Assembly: GCA_032871835.1 (NCBI GenBank)
Contig: CM065301.1
Coordinates: 10,734,413 to 10,798,412 of the forward strand
DNA: 64,000 bases
Direction of reading: 5' to 3'
Source of the DNA: Dipteronia dyeriana
Taxonomy: Eukaryota; Streptophyta; Magnoliopsida; Sapindales; Sapindaceae
The position numbers were made by a program, and so were the translations under genes. Each line of letters starts with the position of its first letter. The stretch's first letter is position 1. The notes beneath the pieces are model-generated. The model worked only from the letters and a program-made list of their open reading frames with translations, ran no database searches and was not told the DNA's origin. This document shows positions 40,697-52,968 of the stretch, in pieces.

Positions 40697-41630
40697 GTAA
40701 CCTGTCAAGGTAGTCTTCCGTAACATGTTTTTCAGTGCTTTTCTTCTTTACTCGTATAATCTTGCCAAAACATGGCTTACATTTTTTCGAGGAATGTTGG
40801 ATTTTCACTTTGAATTGAGATCCGTATGATGCCATGGGAGATGCGAACTCAGAGCATTTGGTTATGGAGTGGGTGAGTGATTAATCAGTTGTCAGCTGCG
40901 GTTCTAAACAACAGCTGAAGTTTGCTCAATGTACTTTTTCATTTCTTAAGCACAACATCCAGCTATGTTCCACAGATGTAGTTTAGTGTATCTTTGTACA
41001 ATTCACATATTTTTTTCCCAGGAGGGTTCATGTACCGAACTTCTAGAGTAGGACTGATTTTGAAATACAATTTTACATTTGATTGGATGTGTGATTCTTG
41101 ATGTAACAGAGATGGTTGTTCGATTCCTTTATCTCTGCATCTTAGGGAACACGTATCTCTTAAGTTGTTTACTTCAATGCTGTTGTTTTAGTTTTTTTTA
41201 GAGCATATTCATTCTCCACCCAATTTGGAGGATATTGAGTACTATGATTAATTATTCTAAACTCGTGTGTATAAGAAAATTCAGGTTGATTTGAATGCGC
41301 CTACACCAGCTAATATTCACCTAAAACTATTTATGTGGGGATTGAAGCTCCATCCTTCATTGCAAATAGTTTCAGAAACTACCACGCCTGGTGAATATTG
41401 ATTCAATATATTGAAGTGCTTGATTTTGTGTTTTTATGTTCTCTCTCAATTGGCTAAGCGCACTACATGAAAACATTTTGCTTATTTAGGACGAGCTGCT
41501 AAAAAACTAGGCACTCAGAAACAGCCGATTATAGCCTTGCCTGTGCTTCTAACCTGGTTGAGCTGGCAGGGACCCAGCATACCTCCTGGAAGGTTGTTCT
41601 GGGATTTTGCACCTGAATGACTGCTACATT
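40697..41630 (+). other. 3' UTR and downstream flank of the SRPK gene
   Basis: No further coding is seen. Transcribed 3' UTR probably runs several hundred bases. T-rich stretches and TTGATGTAACAG-like text at about 41098 could be part of the polyadenylation region, but no definite AATAAA site was assigned. Confidence 0.35.
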
Positions 41631-42178
41631 TAGAGGTGTCCACGGTTTGGTTAAACCGTTCGAAAACGAATCGAAACCGGTATCTGAAAACCGTAACCGT
41701 AACCGAAACCGTAACTGAAACCGTCGGTTACAAAACCGGTTGGAAACCGGATCCCGACGGTTCGGTTACGGTTATGGGATCTTAAAAACCGACCAAAAAC
41801 TGTCGGTTAAACCGGCGGTTTCAAAATTAAAAAAAAACCAATGAAATGCTGACACGTGGCAGCATTTCAGAAAAAAAAAATTAATTGAAAAAAAATGTAT
41901 ATAAAATAATATATATATTAATTTTTGAAAAAAAAAAACCCGAACGAACCGAAACTGAAACCGAACCGTTCGGTTTCACAAACCGAAACCGAAACCGAAC
42001 CGAATCTTTCGGTTTTGAAAAACCGAAACCGAAACCAAAACCGAACCGAAAACCGCAGGTTCCGAAACCGCCCCAAACCGTCCTATTCCGGTTACGGTTA
42101 CGGTTCGGTATTTCCACGGAACCGAAACCGACGGTTCGAAACCGAAACCGAACCGAAACCGAACCGTGGACACCATTA
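41631..42178. mobile_element. GGTTCGG-rich hAT-type MITE, 548 bp
   Basis: The left end is TAGAGGTGTCCACGGTTTGG. The reverse-complemented right end is TAATGGTGTCCACGGTTCGG. The flanking 8-mers GCTACATT (41623-41630) and GCTACACT (42179-42186) match at 7 of 8. Subterminal arrays of GGTTTC/GAAACC hexamers run inwards from both ends (41650-41820 and 41935-42170). The centre is AT-rich. All open frames through it (for example 41881-42249 minus) are hexamer-repeat translations. It lies in the 3' intergenic region between the two convergent host genes. Confidence 0.9.
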
Positions 42179-42322
42179 GCTACACTCATTAATTCCCAAA
42201 CTTGACGGTCATATCTCGTACAGGCTGGTCCGACAAATATGTTGATCATAATGCAGCAGTTGCTGAAACGTAATCTAAGTTGTGCTGTTGCTGCTGATAT
42301 GCAACTAAATTAATTATATTGA

Positions 42323-42699
42323 GGTCCCGTCCTGCAGTTGTTTTTTAGTCCGTTTTTGTTTTTATTTTTCAAAAACTATTTTGAAAACGCGTTCGTTAGC
42401 AGTTTTTCATTTTATTTTCGAAAAAAAAATGAAAAACAAAATCAGTGTTAAAAGTGAAAGATTTGAAAAACATAAAATACTTGTTTTTTGTTTTTGTTTT
42501 TGTTTTTGTTTTTCATTTTTTTATATATAAAAAAATCATTTTTTTATATATAAAAAAATCATTTTTTAAACTATTAATTGTACTATTATACGTTTTAGTT
42601 AGGACAAGACGGGACAAGATTTTTAAATGACCAAAATACCCCTCTTATATATATATGTTAGAATAATTTATTTCCAACTATAACTAAAAGTAATCATGT

Positions 42700-42736
<37 letters not shown>

Positions 42737-43345
42737 CATTATAATTATAATTATTATATATTATAAAATAATAGTAATATATAATATATATTATAACATA
42801 TAATATTATGGAATATTAATATATAATACATATTTATATAAAAATATTATAATATATATTAATATATATATAAATATTATATAAAATATTATATATTATA
42901 ATATTTACATAATTAGTATTATTAAATATAATAATATAAAATATTTATATAATATATATGTAATAATATATTTATAAAAAATATAATAATATTTAATAAT
43001 ATATATTATATTATAATATATATATATATTGTAATTATTTATTTATAATTTAAGAGTTTAGTTTTGATTAATTCATTTTTTAATATGCTTTTTTGAATTA
43101 TTTTTTATATTACTTTTGTTTAATTTAAAAATTACAATACAAAAATTATATTGTTTAATTATATAATCAATTTGTTTATAATTGTAATAATATTAAACAA
43201 AATGCCACAATTGATATTTCAATTTTTGATAGTTTTCGGTTAATCTACCAAACGCGTATTTTTCGTTTTCATTTTCAAAATACAGCTTTCAGTATATCCT
43301 ACCAGACACGTTTTTAAAATTCAAAACTGAAAAACGGAACGGACC
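42323..43345. mobile_element. TIR element with AT-rich core, about 1 kb
   Basis: The left end is GGTCCCGTCC and the reverse-complemented right end is GGTCCGTTCC. TTGA flanks both sides (42319-42322 and 43346-43349). Just inside, GTTTTTGTTTTTATTTTTC and CGTTTTCATTTTC repeats face each other, with ACGCGTTCG and AACGCGTAT on the two sides. The core (about 42650-43060) is almost pure A/T, including a (TA)n run at about 42703-42730, and could extrude cruciforms. There is no coding capacity. The terminal style is common among plant MITEs with GTTTTCGTTTTC repeats. The superfamily is not settled. Confidence 0.55.
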
Positions 43346-43349
43346 TTGA

Positions 43350-44452
43350 GGGTCATAGACTCATACTACAGTTTGAGTGTGAAAACGTCGAGTACTCGAG
43401 TCATTAAATCTGTGAAGTTTGGAAAGTTAAACTTAAAGTCCGCAAAGCTTCAATGAAGGTTCCTTGACATTTGAAATTACACATCAGTTTGAAAGCTGAA
43501 ACTGTAAGGCATAAGTTGGTTCATGAGTAAATGTTTCAAAATTCCAATGGCAAGATATCCTTGGAAAGCGATTGCATCTACCTATCCCAGCCAAATTAAC
43601 TTCTCCAAAGTGGTGCATAAATGTTGTAAGGGAAGAAATCAAAACTTAAAGTGGTGCAACACATCAACATAACATGGTGGGCTAAGGGTTTTATTTCTAA
43701 CAAATGCTAAGAAAGATTAAAGAAGAAATGGTCAAGGATTGAAGGATTGAAGCATCTCAGCGGAAGGGATTTTCATCGTCGAAAGAATGAGCACACACCA
43801 GAAGATATGAGTAACGAAGGAAGAAATCCTACCAATGTCTCCGATGAACAATTTTTACATTATATTGCACAGAGCAAAAAACACGAAATTAGAATATTTG
43901 TAATGCAATATCATCCCCCATTGAGATATTTATTTCAGGAAATCTTATGTCCTGCCCCAGAAATGTACGGACATTTCTGCCAATAACAGAATTCAGCATT
44001 CAGCTTGGTGAGACCAGAGATGGGATTTCCCTCTGTTACTTACACATTCGGAGGTGCTGAGATTTAACGAAATTGATGAAATATTTCCTCCTTGATTCCC
44101 ATAGCTGCTACTGCCGCAATCTTGTCAGTGCAATTGAAATTTATACCAACATTACAGACAACAATCAAATTCTGTTACGGATCCTTGTACGTGTCATCAT
44201 TCACCAATTGGATGGAACCCAAGAGTTCCTCACCATTGACATTATCTGGAAAATAAAAGACTGGAGTATCAGCTTTGGAGAATTATTGCAAAAGATTTGC
44301 AATCTCATGCATTTAAATTTGCAAAAAGAACCTCATTCCCAAATTCTTTAGATCCAAGCAGATGATATTACCATTAATACGCTCAATTTTTTTTTGCTGG
44401 AAATTATTGTCTGAAGGAAATAAACCTACCTAAACTCAATTTCCTCCTTTAA
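43350..44452 (-). other. 3' flank of the MRS2-11 gene
   Basis: No gene can be supported. The frames at 43747-43986 (+) and 44073-44351 (+) have no recognisable motif. Since the transporter gene ends at 44453 on the minus strand, its 3' UTR should extend leftwards from there. The polyadenylation site was not located. Confidence 0.4.
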
Positions 44453-47400
44453 TTACAGTATTTTCCTAGCTTTGAGATATGAATACATGATAAAAAACGC
44501 CACAACCGCACCAACAATTATCCCTGCCGTTGTTAGCCAAAATGCAAACTGCATCAAGCCAAACAAAAGGTAAATTGACATGGCCAAAAAATAATCACCT
44601 GGACTAGAATGAAACCCAGCACTACAGAAATGACAATTGAATAACATACCACATGTTCTTCGAGGTAGGACCTCAAATTCATTCCAAATATACCTGCAAC
44701 CAGGAATTAAGTTTTGATATGGATTTAAGAATAATAATTCCAAAATATTAAGAGTATCTTCTTGGAGATGAAGGCCATACCAGAAATTAGAGCACCGACT
44801 GTCACACAGAAAGCCCCAACCTGGAGAAGCAATTCCACTCTGCTTACCTCGAGCCTCCGAGAGCTGAGAAATTAAAGCAATTCAACCCCACTCGATTAGT
44901 AAGAGGATAATTAGTATCTACAAGAAAATTGAATTCTAGAAATTATAAGCTCAAATCATATCATCCAGCTCCAGGCAAGCAATGGTTAACAGCCAAAAGG
45001 TTTTTGTATATTACTGTTATCTTCTTCCCCTTTTCTTCTTTTTTCTTTTAATACGTACTGAATTTCTCGTCTCCTATAGACTAAACTGAAACGGCTGGGC
45101 ATAATATTGTAGACCCTACTCTGCGAGACCTTTTCTAGAATTCTAGCCAACTATAATTACAGAATTATTTGGGTTTGATACTCTCCTATCTGTTTTATAA
45201 TTATACCTGATATGATTAAAGAAAAGTTGAATTGGTCTTGTGATGTGGTAAAACTATCACCTTCTTGCCCCAAAATTTACACATGAAAATGAGGGGAAAA
45301 TGTAAGAAGACATCTTGTTGTCCCATTACTGTGGGAAAGAAAGTGAACCACATTTCATAAAATAATGTACAAGCCATGGATGCTATGGGTCAAGAAGATT
45401 ATGATGTAGGTATAAGATGACGACTCAAAAATGATGCATACCATATATATCTGAAAATTAGATACAGTTAAAACATAAGGATTTGAGCAGTTTTTAACTT
45501 TTTCCTATCCTATAATTTTTCTATTTTGATCAGGACTCAACTTCACATGTTGTAATTCAAGAGTTCATTTTAATGAACTGATTATTACTTGAGAACAAAC
45601 TACAACAATCTGAAATTTCCTCCCCAACCTCATTGTGTACTCTTTCTTATCTCTGTGGGTCCAAAACATGTCATTATATTAGGATGAGGTACCAGTAACA
45701 GGAGAGAAAAAAATCTGAATTTGATCCATTCCAATAATATGCCAAGATACTGTAAGCACAATTATCAGTCTGGGGACATTAGTGAAAAAGAAAGATCAAT
45801 GTTACTCCAGCACCAGGCTGTGACTTTTTTGAGGAGAGAGTATCCTTTGTCAAAACCGAATGCTTTCTACAATATATCATCTTCAGATGTCAAATGCAAA
45901 GCTAACCAATACTCTCTGCTATGCCCTGGGGTAGAAAAGGGGTGAACTATTGCTTGTATTTCACACACGTCAAGGCGAAAAATTCCAAATTTATTATTAT
46001 TTTATCATTTGAGACGACATTCAGAAAAGAATATATGAAACTAGAAAGTAAACAAATCAAGAAACTCAAATCATAATCCAGACCTTAAATTGACAGCAAT
46101 AGAGTCTTCCATTTCTTTTGCAGAATCAAGAAGCCTCTCTGACTGCCCATGACAAGATTCACACCTGGAAATGAAATAAGGCATTGTGTCAGATTCAGTG
46201 ATAGACAACATGACATTTCTAACAAATAATACAGCTTCACTTTTGTCACATCAAAATGACAGGTAAGTTCAAAATGCAGCAAGCTTTACCTATTCTTTTA
46301 AGTTGAACAAAGTTTCGAGTATGAATTACTTTGTTGAAATTTGAATCTTTTCACTAATAAAAATCCATGATCTCACCTTATAGGTAATTTATGAACGACT
46401 TAGAAAGAAAAGCTAATAAAACGCAACCAAGCACCAATTCTGCTATTGAAGCTTTTTCATGTTACATAGACCTATCTCACATTGGATAATTAAATCACTG
46501 ATGCCCTAATACCTAATCCACATGTTTGGTTTCTTAAGAGGAATCGGAATCCAAATTATTCTTCTCTGGTGGTAAGGTTTGAAATGAAGTGATAAACACA
46601 AATAACCAAGCTTTCTATGCCTCACAATGGATGCTTATTCTACCTTTCTTTCATTGGATAAAATAAATTAAGTTAATGAATAAATGTCATAAGAAACGGC
46701 ACCAAAATATAGGAAGATTCAGAAATCTTCCACGATTAAATAATCTTGGAAACTATTTCAATTTTAGCCTATGTTGAAAGAAAATCTCTCAAGGCATTGC
46801 ATCTAAGATGAGCTAAGCATGAAGATGTTGTACAGTTTGGTCTTATATGATTCAATACTTATCCAATCCAATATAAGACAATTCTTAGTTGTATCTTCTT
46901 TCACTTTTGTTAGAGATCACTCCTACATGTGAAGCTTGAGATAAATAAGATGAGATTGGATCCCATGTTGAATATATAACAAGTAAGATAAGGGTGTTTG
47001 TGTGTGTGAATGGATGCCACAACTCAATTAGGAGAAATTAAACTACTTTTAAGGACCACCCATAACTTCTCAACCCTAGCATTTAATGAATGCATCATGT
47101 TACGATCAAAACTTCGAACTATTGTTTCTGAATTGAGAATGCCAAATATTATTCAGTACATAAATGGAATCATTATCCTTCAGTAAGTAACATAAAATAC
47201 ATAAAATACATAAAATACATTTTATTAATTTTCTGTTTTTAACTTATTATATATATCGAGTATTGAACTTGTAATTTTCTTTTCATGCTTTTTGTTCTTT
47301 TTGTGATGTCGACACAGCAACTTCTGTTAATGCATATCAAACATTGATAAGATATATATCTACTAAACTCTAGTATGCCCACCACCTAATAGCGAAACAT

Positions 47401-47597
47401 AGCCCGATACTCTTTTCCATGTCCTCTCTCTTTTAAGGACGACATAGAGTTTGGAATGAGATATTTCATAATGTACAAATCACAAAAGGTAGAAGAGCAC
47501 TAGAGCTATACAAATTCCAAGTTATGTGTGTTAGAACTTAAATAAGTTATGAATGTTAGAACTTAAATACTATGGTTGCACCTTTACCCATCAAATC

Positions 47598-47638
<41 letters not shown>

Positions 47639-50600
47639 ATTACCTATAGCATACAAAAAATAAAGGATTTGGATCCCCTCCTCACCTTCAATCAATGGTG
47701 TGGATTAATTCTATTGATTTTTATGTCTTTACCCTGATAAAAGATTGACTTAATCCAAGCTATTGATTTGTATATTAGCCACGTGACAATAGATTATGAA
47801 AGTGAGGAGACTTGAGGTGAGGAGAGGATCCATATCAAAAAAAAAAAAAAAAACCCTATAAATGGATCCTCATGATAAATCTACCGATTAAATCCAGTCT
47901 AGCATGTGTTAAAAACTTTATAGGGGATTTAGGATCAGCTTCAGCTTTCCAGTGTAATGGTTACTCAACAATGTATAGATGCATGCTTTGCATGGACTTA
48001 AAATGGGAGCAAGTTACAACCTTTGAAGATAATTTTCCAAAAGCATCTCAATCTCTTCCTCCTCTTCTGACAATGATATAGTGGAATGCCATTAGCATAT
48101 TATAATAATGAATCCTACATGCATTCAAAATATTCCTTGTGAAAATGACATATCTTGATCAAAGAAACTTTGTGAAGCATACCCTCAGCAATCTGCTTTT
48201 CTACGGACACAGAGCATTCCATAATATCACTCCCTTTTCTAAGTGTGCAGTTTCTTCCCATAATACAAATACGGCGTATTTCATGTGGGTCCTCCAAAAG
48301 GTCAAGTAGCATTTGTCTAAGAGCCCCTGCTCTTGAACTCAATTCAACCTAAATGAAAATGATACTTGAAGGCTGGATTTCTTAATGCAAATTAAGTTAT
48401 TTCTACAGTTATATTTTGTAAACTTTTTGAGAGTATATACATATATTATTAAACTATACCAAGGCTTGCTTGCTGATACGAAGTTGCTCCAATACATCGG
48501 CAGTTAATCGGTTGGGCAAAACCTCAAGTAGACCTTGAACCTGAGGCAAATGGCATAGCATTAGATATTATGAATGGAAAGGAGGAAGATTGTAATATCA
48601 AAAAATAGCATGCACTGTAAAACAATAAAAATATGTAACTGACTCAGCTTATAGAATAAAAAAGCATTGATCCAGAGAGGAGAAATTAGTTTGTGCAAGG
48701 CAACATATTGCAAAGGAAATGGCAAGAAAATATACAAATCATGTTGATGGAATTTCGAGCTTATCCGAATTAAATTTGAGTGAAACAGACAGAAGCGTAA
48801 GGGTGTATAGATCTTCTGCATGATGCAATCACTTTTTTCCAGGCAGTTCTTAAAGACCGGAAATTATAATCTCCTATCCATTATATTGGAGATTTAGAGT
48901 TTCTAATCTAAGGATTTTCAATGAATTTGATTCACAAGAACCATGATGTTCAAACTATAGAGGATTTAAGAAAAGGAATTATTAGGTTGACGATTTTCAT
49001 TTTAGCTCATTCTAATTTTGTAGTTCAACCTGAATTTATTTTCTCTGTTTGTTGAGTTTCCAGATCTATAGCAGCTCTGAATGAATACATGTAATGTAGT
49101 TGTGAACCAAAATTAGTAACTGAAGCATGCTTCAAACTTTTTCCATACAAAACAAACTCCAATCACATATTAGCCTTACTACCACTCGAAGCGCACAAAG
49201 ACACACACATTGATGTTTAAGTGCAGAAATTAAAATAAAGTATTGTTGCACCTACAAGATCAACCATGATAAAAAATCTTTCCTTCCGAATAACAAAAAT
49301 CAAGACATGATTGCACCCACATATACATATTACCTTTAATTGGTGCATTTATAATCCTTGAGCAATTATAGAAAGAACCGTGCACTGAAATTTACTTTCC
49401 AAACCTATAAATAATGTTTTATGATGCTATTTGAGGCAGATATATTGGTAGGAGCAAGAGACAAAATGATGCCGAAGAGATTGGTAGTGAGGAGCTTCAG
49501 CACAAAACTGACTAAATTCCATAACAAATCATCGCTAAACCAAGAAAAGAACGGCACCAACTGAAAAAAAAAAACGAAAAATACTCACTATGTTCCATAC
49601 TCACACGAGGTTCTATGTCCATTAATCTCTTCTCCAAGCGCTGCACTCGTGAAAGCAATGCTGCTTCAACAACCTGAATTTTCACACCCAGAAATCTTAG
49701 AAAAATTTAGTTTAATAGAAGTGCATAGGATGAGCTAGTAATGTAATACAATTGCAAGTTTGATATTTAGGATGTTTAAGAAATGAAGATGGATATAGGA
49801 AGTATGTCAATGACCATGGTTATTTTGGCCCAGGTACAAGACCACAAACAAAAGCCAGTGTCCGCCTTAAATTCATCATGCTAGGTGATAGGCGAAATGT
49901 TAAAAAGGGAATCTAATATTGGGAGGGTGTAACGTAGGATCTGATCAGTGGCAATGGAATATGGAAAGACTATTTTCACAAAACAACATTTTTTTGTTTG
50001 TCTATCTCTTTCACTATCAAAAGTAAAAGATTACAGGAGAATCTTCCTATGCACTGATATAAGAATAAATATTTCAGCTAACTTCAGAGCAAACCGAGTT
50101 TTTTCATGGAAGAACTATTGCGTAGTGTAGGATAGTAGGATACCAAACACATCCAGCCAAATTCATTCATTCTGTAAAAGCAGAGAGTAAGAGCACTATA
50201 ATTACCTCAATCTCAAATGGCATGCATGGCCCTCCACTATTGCTTCTGGGATTTAATCGAGGCAACAATGTGTCTATAAAGGCCTTCCCTCCTTTACTAG
50301 AAATGAACAATCATGCAACAAGTTCACAGGTGTCAGCGCACTCTAAAATTATAAAATAATTAAATCAAACAATGAGATGACTTGCAACACTCAAGAAATA
50401 TAAAGATTACCGGTTAAAGTCAAATATAAGGGCATGCTCTCGCATTGCTATCGCTCGTAAGGAACCCAAATTTAGTAGAATGGCATGCTCACGGACCTAA
50501 TGAACCACACAGTAATTTTGTAAATATACCACAAACTGAAGCCAATTGAACAACATGCTAATTTTGATGTAGTATTTTACCAGACCACCCATGATAATAA

Positions 50601-52968
50601 AATATAAAAAGTCATTTTCAAACAGAAAGGTGTATAAATCAAAGTACTAGAAGCCTAATCTTTTCATCCAAAGTCCAAGCTATATGTTGCAAAACATGTG
50701 TTAATGGAATCCACTAGACATTTACATAGCCCATCTTCAGATAGATTACATATGCATCTCCAATAGATACATAGATCTGGAAATTCCTATGGTCACTTTC
50801 TAGGCAAAGCAGATGGTGATTATAGGAGAACAACTAAAGGCCATTCTTAACCCACAAGCATTGCTGTCTTGTGCAGCATCTGTGGGTAGCAAATGTCCCC
50901 ATTACTTTCAGCTCCTTACTTCCGTTGGGATGAATTACTTTTCATTTATAACTTTTTTATTTTCTTAATATATGTGTCATTATTCTCAAACAAATAAAGA
51001 AATAAAGAAAGAATGAAAAAAAGTACAAGGAAGGCAATCAAGAAATATCCTGTTTAATCTTTATTATCCATGCGGCAGACACAGGTTGATCACTTTTAAT
51101 CACGATAAGTATGTTTATGTTTTGGTATTGGTGCAATAGTCATGTGCTTCATGTATTTCTATTCCTACCTATGCATGCACGTTGGCCTATGTTTTTGGTT
51201 AGTATGAACCTAAAGAGAAAATGAGAGTCATCTTTCAAACCTCATAACTTTTTGCATGGTAACAACAATTAGAAAGAAAAATTAGTTGAAAGGCATCACA
51301 AAGTATAAGTACTCTCATCAAAAGGATCACCACATACATATCCAAGTATTTAAAAGGGGGGGGAAAACTTAACAGAAAACTACCACAAAGTACAAGAGCA
51401 CAAGTTGGCATAATACCAGCAAAGATGGCATAGAGTTTGTCATAAACAAGGATGGATCAATACTACGAATATCTCTTGGACGAAGACCTGATGATCAAAA
51501 AATTCATCAGATAAATGTACAGAAACGATAAATAATTTGCACCCAAACCCAACACATTACTTTTACAGGTTAATTATATAATTTTCGGACCACGTATTTC
51601 ATGATGATACCTTGTACAAACCAAACAATAAAGAAAATCAATATTTTTTTTATGGGAATAAATTGCTCACCACTTGACTTCAACAATTGACGTCTATTTA
51701 TCTTCCGAGTAGATACCTTTCCATTTGACTTCACTTCAACCACCTTTAAAACAAAGGGACAAGAATGTATGGAGAAAAAAAATAAAGCAACATCTCAATT
51801 TAAATTAATAAAAAGTCCTTCAATATACAGCTCCAAAACCATGATTATAAGTTGTATAACTAACATACGGGCAGAGCCACATTCAGGCCTGGGGTGGCCA
51901 TGCAACCACCCTCCTCTTTCTTAATCACTTCTTTTTTTCTTTTTTCTATTTTTCCTTTCTACAATTTACAAAAACTCAACAATTGCCTTATTAATCTTTC
52001 TCTCTACCATTACCTTTTCTCTTGGTCTATAACTTAATCAATTTAGAGATAAATAACATGTAAACGAATACAAGACATTTCTATAATCCACAGATGAGAA
52101 ACTCGTCTAGAGTTTATCGGTTGTTCACAGAAAGAAAAACTCAAAATAATACTGCATCATTGCCAATTGTTGATATCATAACTCCATTTTTTTATATTAC
52201 ACTGTTAAAGTAACAAAAAGTTTTAACCAAAAAAAATTCAACTGCAAGGATCATGTTCAGCAAACTGACTCCATATCTCATTTTTATTTATTACCTCTAT
52301 AATAGTAACATTAAAAAAATTTAGGTGTAGTGAAGTTATGTCTAGTATATCCAGAATTTTTGTTTTTTAGCAACTTCAACTGATTCATTGTCTAATCAAA
52401 CATTAAAAGTTCGCTGCCTGTGCGGAAAAATTCCGCAGTTAAAGCTTACTAATGATATCAATATATCATATACATGCAAATCAAAAGCTAATCGCTCCAA
52501 TTGTACAATCAGCAACCGTATCATAATTTTTCTCACAAGTCACACCTAATCAACAACCATAGTAGTATCTTTAATTTTTTTTTATTCTTAAAAAAAAAAC
52601 ATTTCTAGAGAACAAACCTCATAAACCGGCTCTCGAATTCCGAGAGACGAAGAATCACCGGACGAGGTAACAATCCTCTGCGGACTAGTAAAATTCTGAA
52701 CCTGCGCCTTGGCGTCCTCTCTAACTCCATCAACGTCATCATTGTCACCGGTACCATCCGTCTCCGGCTCGCTCGACCAGTTTTCCTCCGTCGATTTCGT
52801 CAAGCATTTCACTCTCGACGAAACTGTAACAGCTATCGGAAACAGAGGAAGGCTTCGTGTCTTGAGCGAAGAGATCTGCGATGGAGAGCTGAAGAGGAGG
52901 TAGTGAGCTGATGTAGAAGAAGACTGAACAGAGAATTGGAGAAGATTGGGTTGTGGAACTAAGGCCAT
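44453..52968 (-). CDS. MRS2-11: Plastid magnesium transporter MRS2-11/MGT10, 13 exons
   Basis: A CorA/MRS2-type Mg2+ channel, by homology located in chloroplast membranes. Minus-strand exons: 52968-52618, 51743-51671, 51487-51417, 50496-50411, 50296-50206, 49673-49605, 48540-48460, 48348-48183, 48066-48021, 46164-46084, 44863-44781, 44693-44650, 44548-44453. All introns are GT-AG, phases agree, and the total is 445 codons plus stop (Arabidopsis protein about 459 aa). Exon 1 gives a Ser-rich N-terminus consistent with a transit peptide, ending SSLGIREPVYE. Diagnostic blocks follow: RKINRRQLLKSSGLRPRDIR, REHAILLNLGSLRAIAMREH, LRQMLLDLLEDPHEIRRICI, EEEEEEIEMLLENYLQRCES. Transmembrane segment 1 ends in the pore signature GMN (residues 403-405). 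Segment 2 is about residues 415-440, ending SYLKARKIL. The gene looks intact. Introns 9 and 10 are the longest and contain no other gene. It converges with the SRPK gene. Confidence 0.97.
47600..47633. repeat. (CT)n microsatellite in an MRS2-11 intron
   Basis: About 17 uninterrupted CT units lie inside intron 9 (between exons 48066-48021 and 46164-46084). On the transcribed strand this is (GA)n. It is likely length-polymorphic. Confidence 0.9.

Noticed and set aside
42703..42735. (TA)n run considered as a regulatory or origin-like element
   Set aside because: It is a simple microsatellite in the AT-rich core of a TIR element. Nothing supports a specific function.
43747..44351. Two plus-strand frames in the 3' flank of MRS2-11
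   Set aside because: No motif, no intron structure, and antisense to the probable 3' UTR of the transporter gene.
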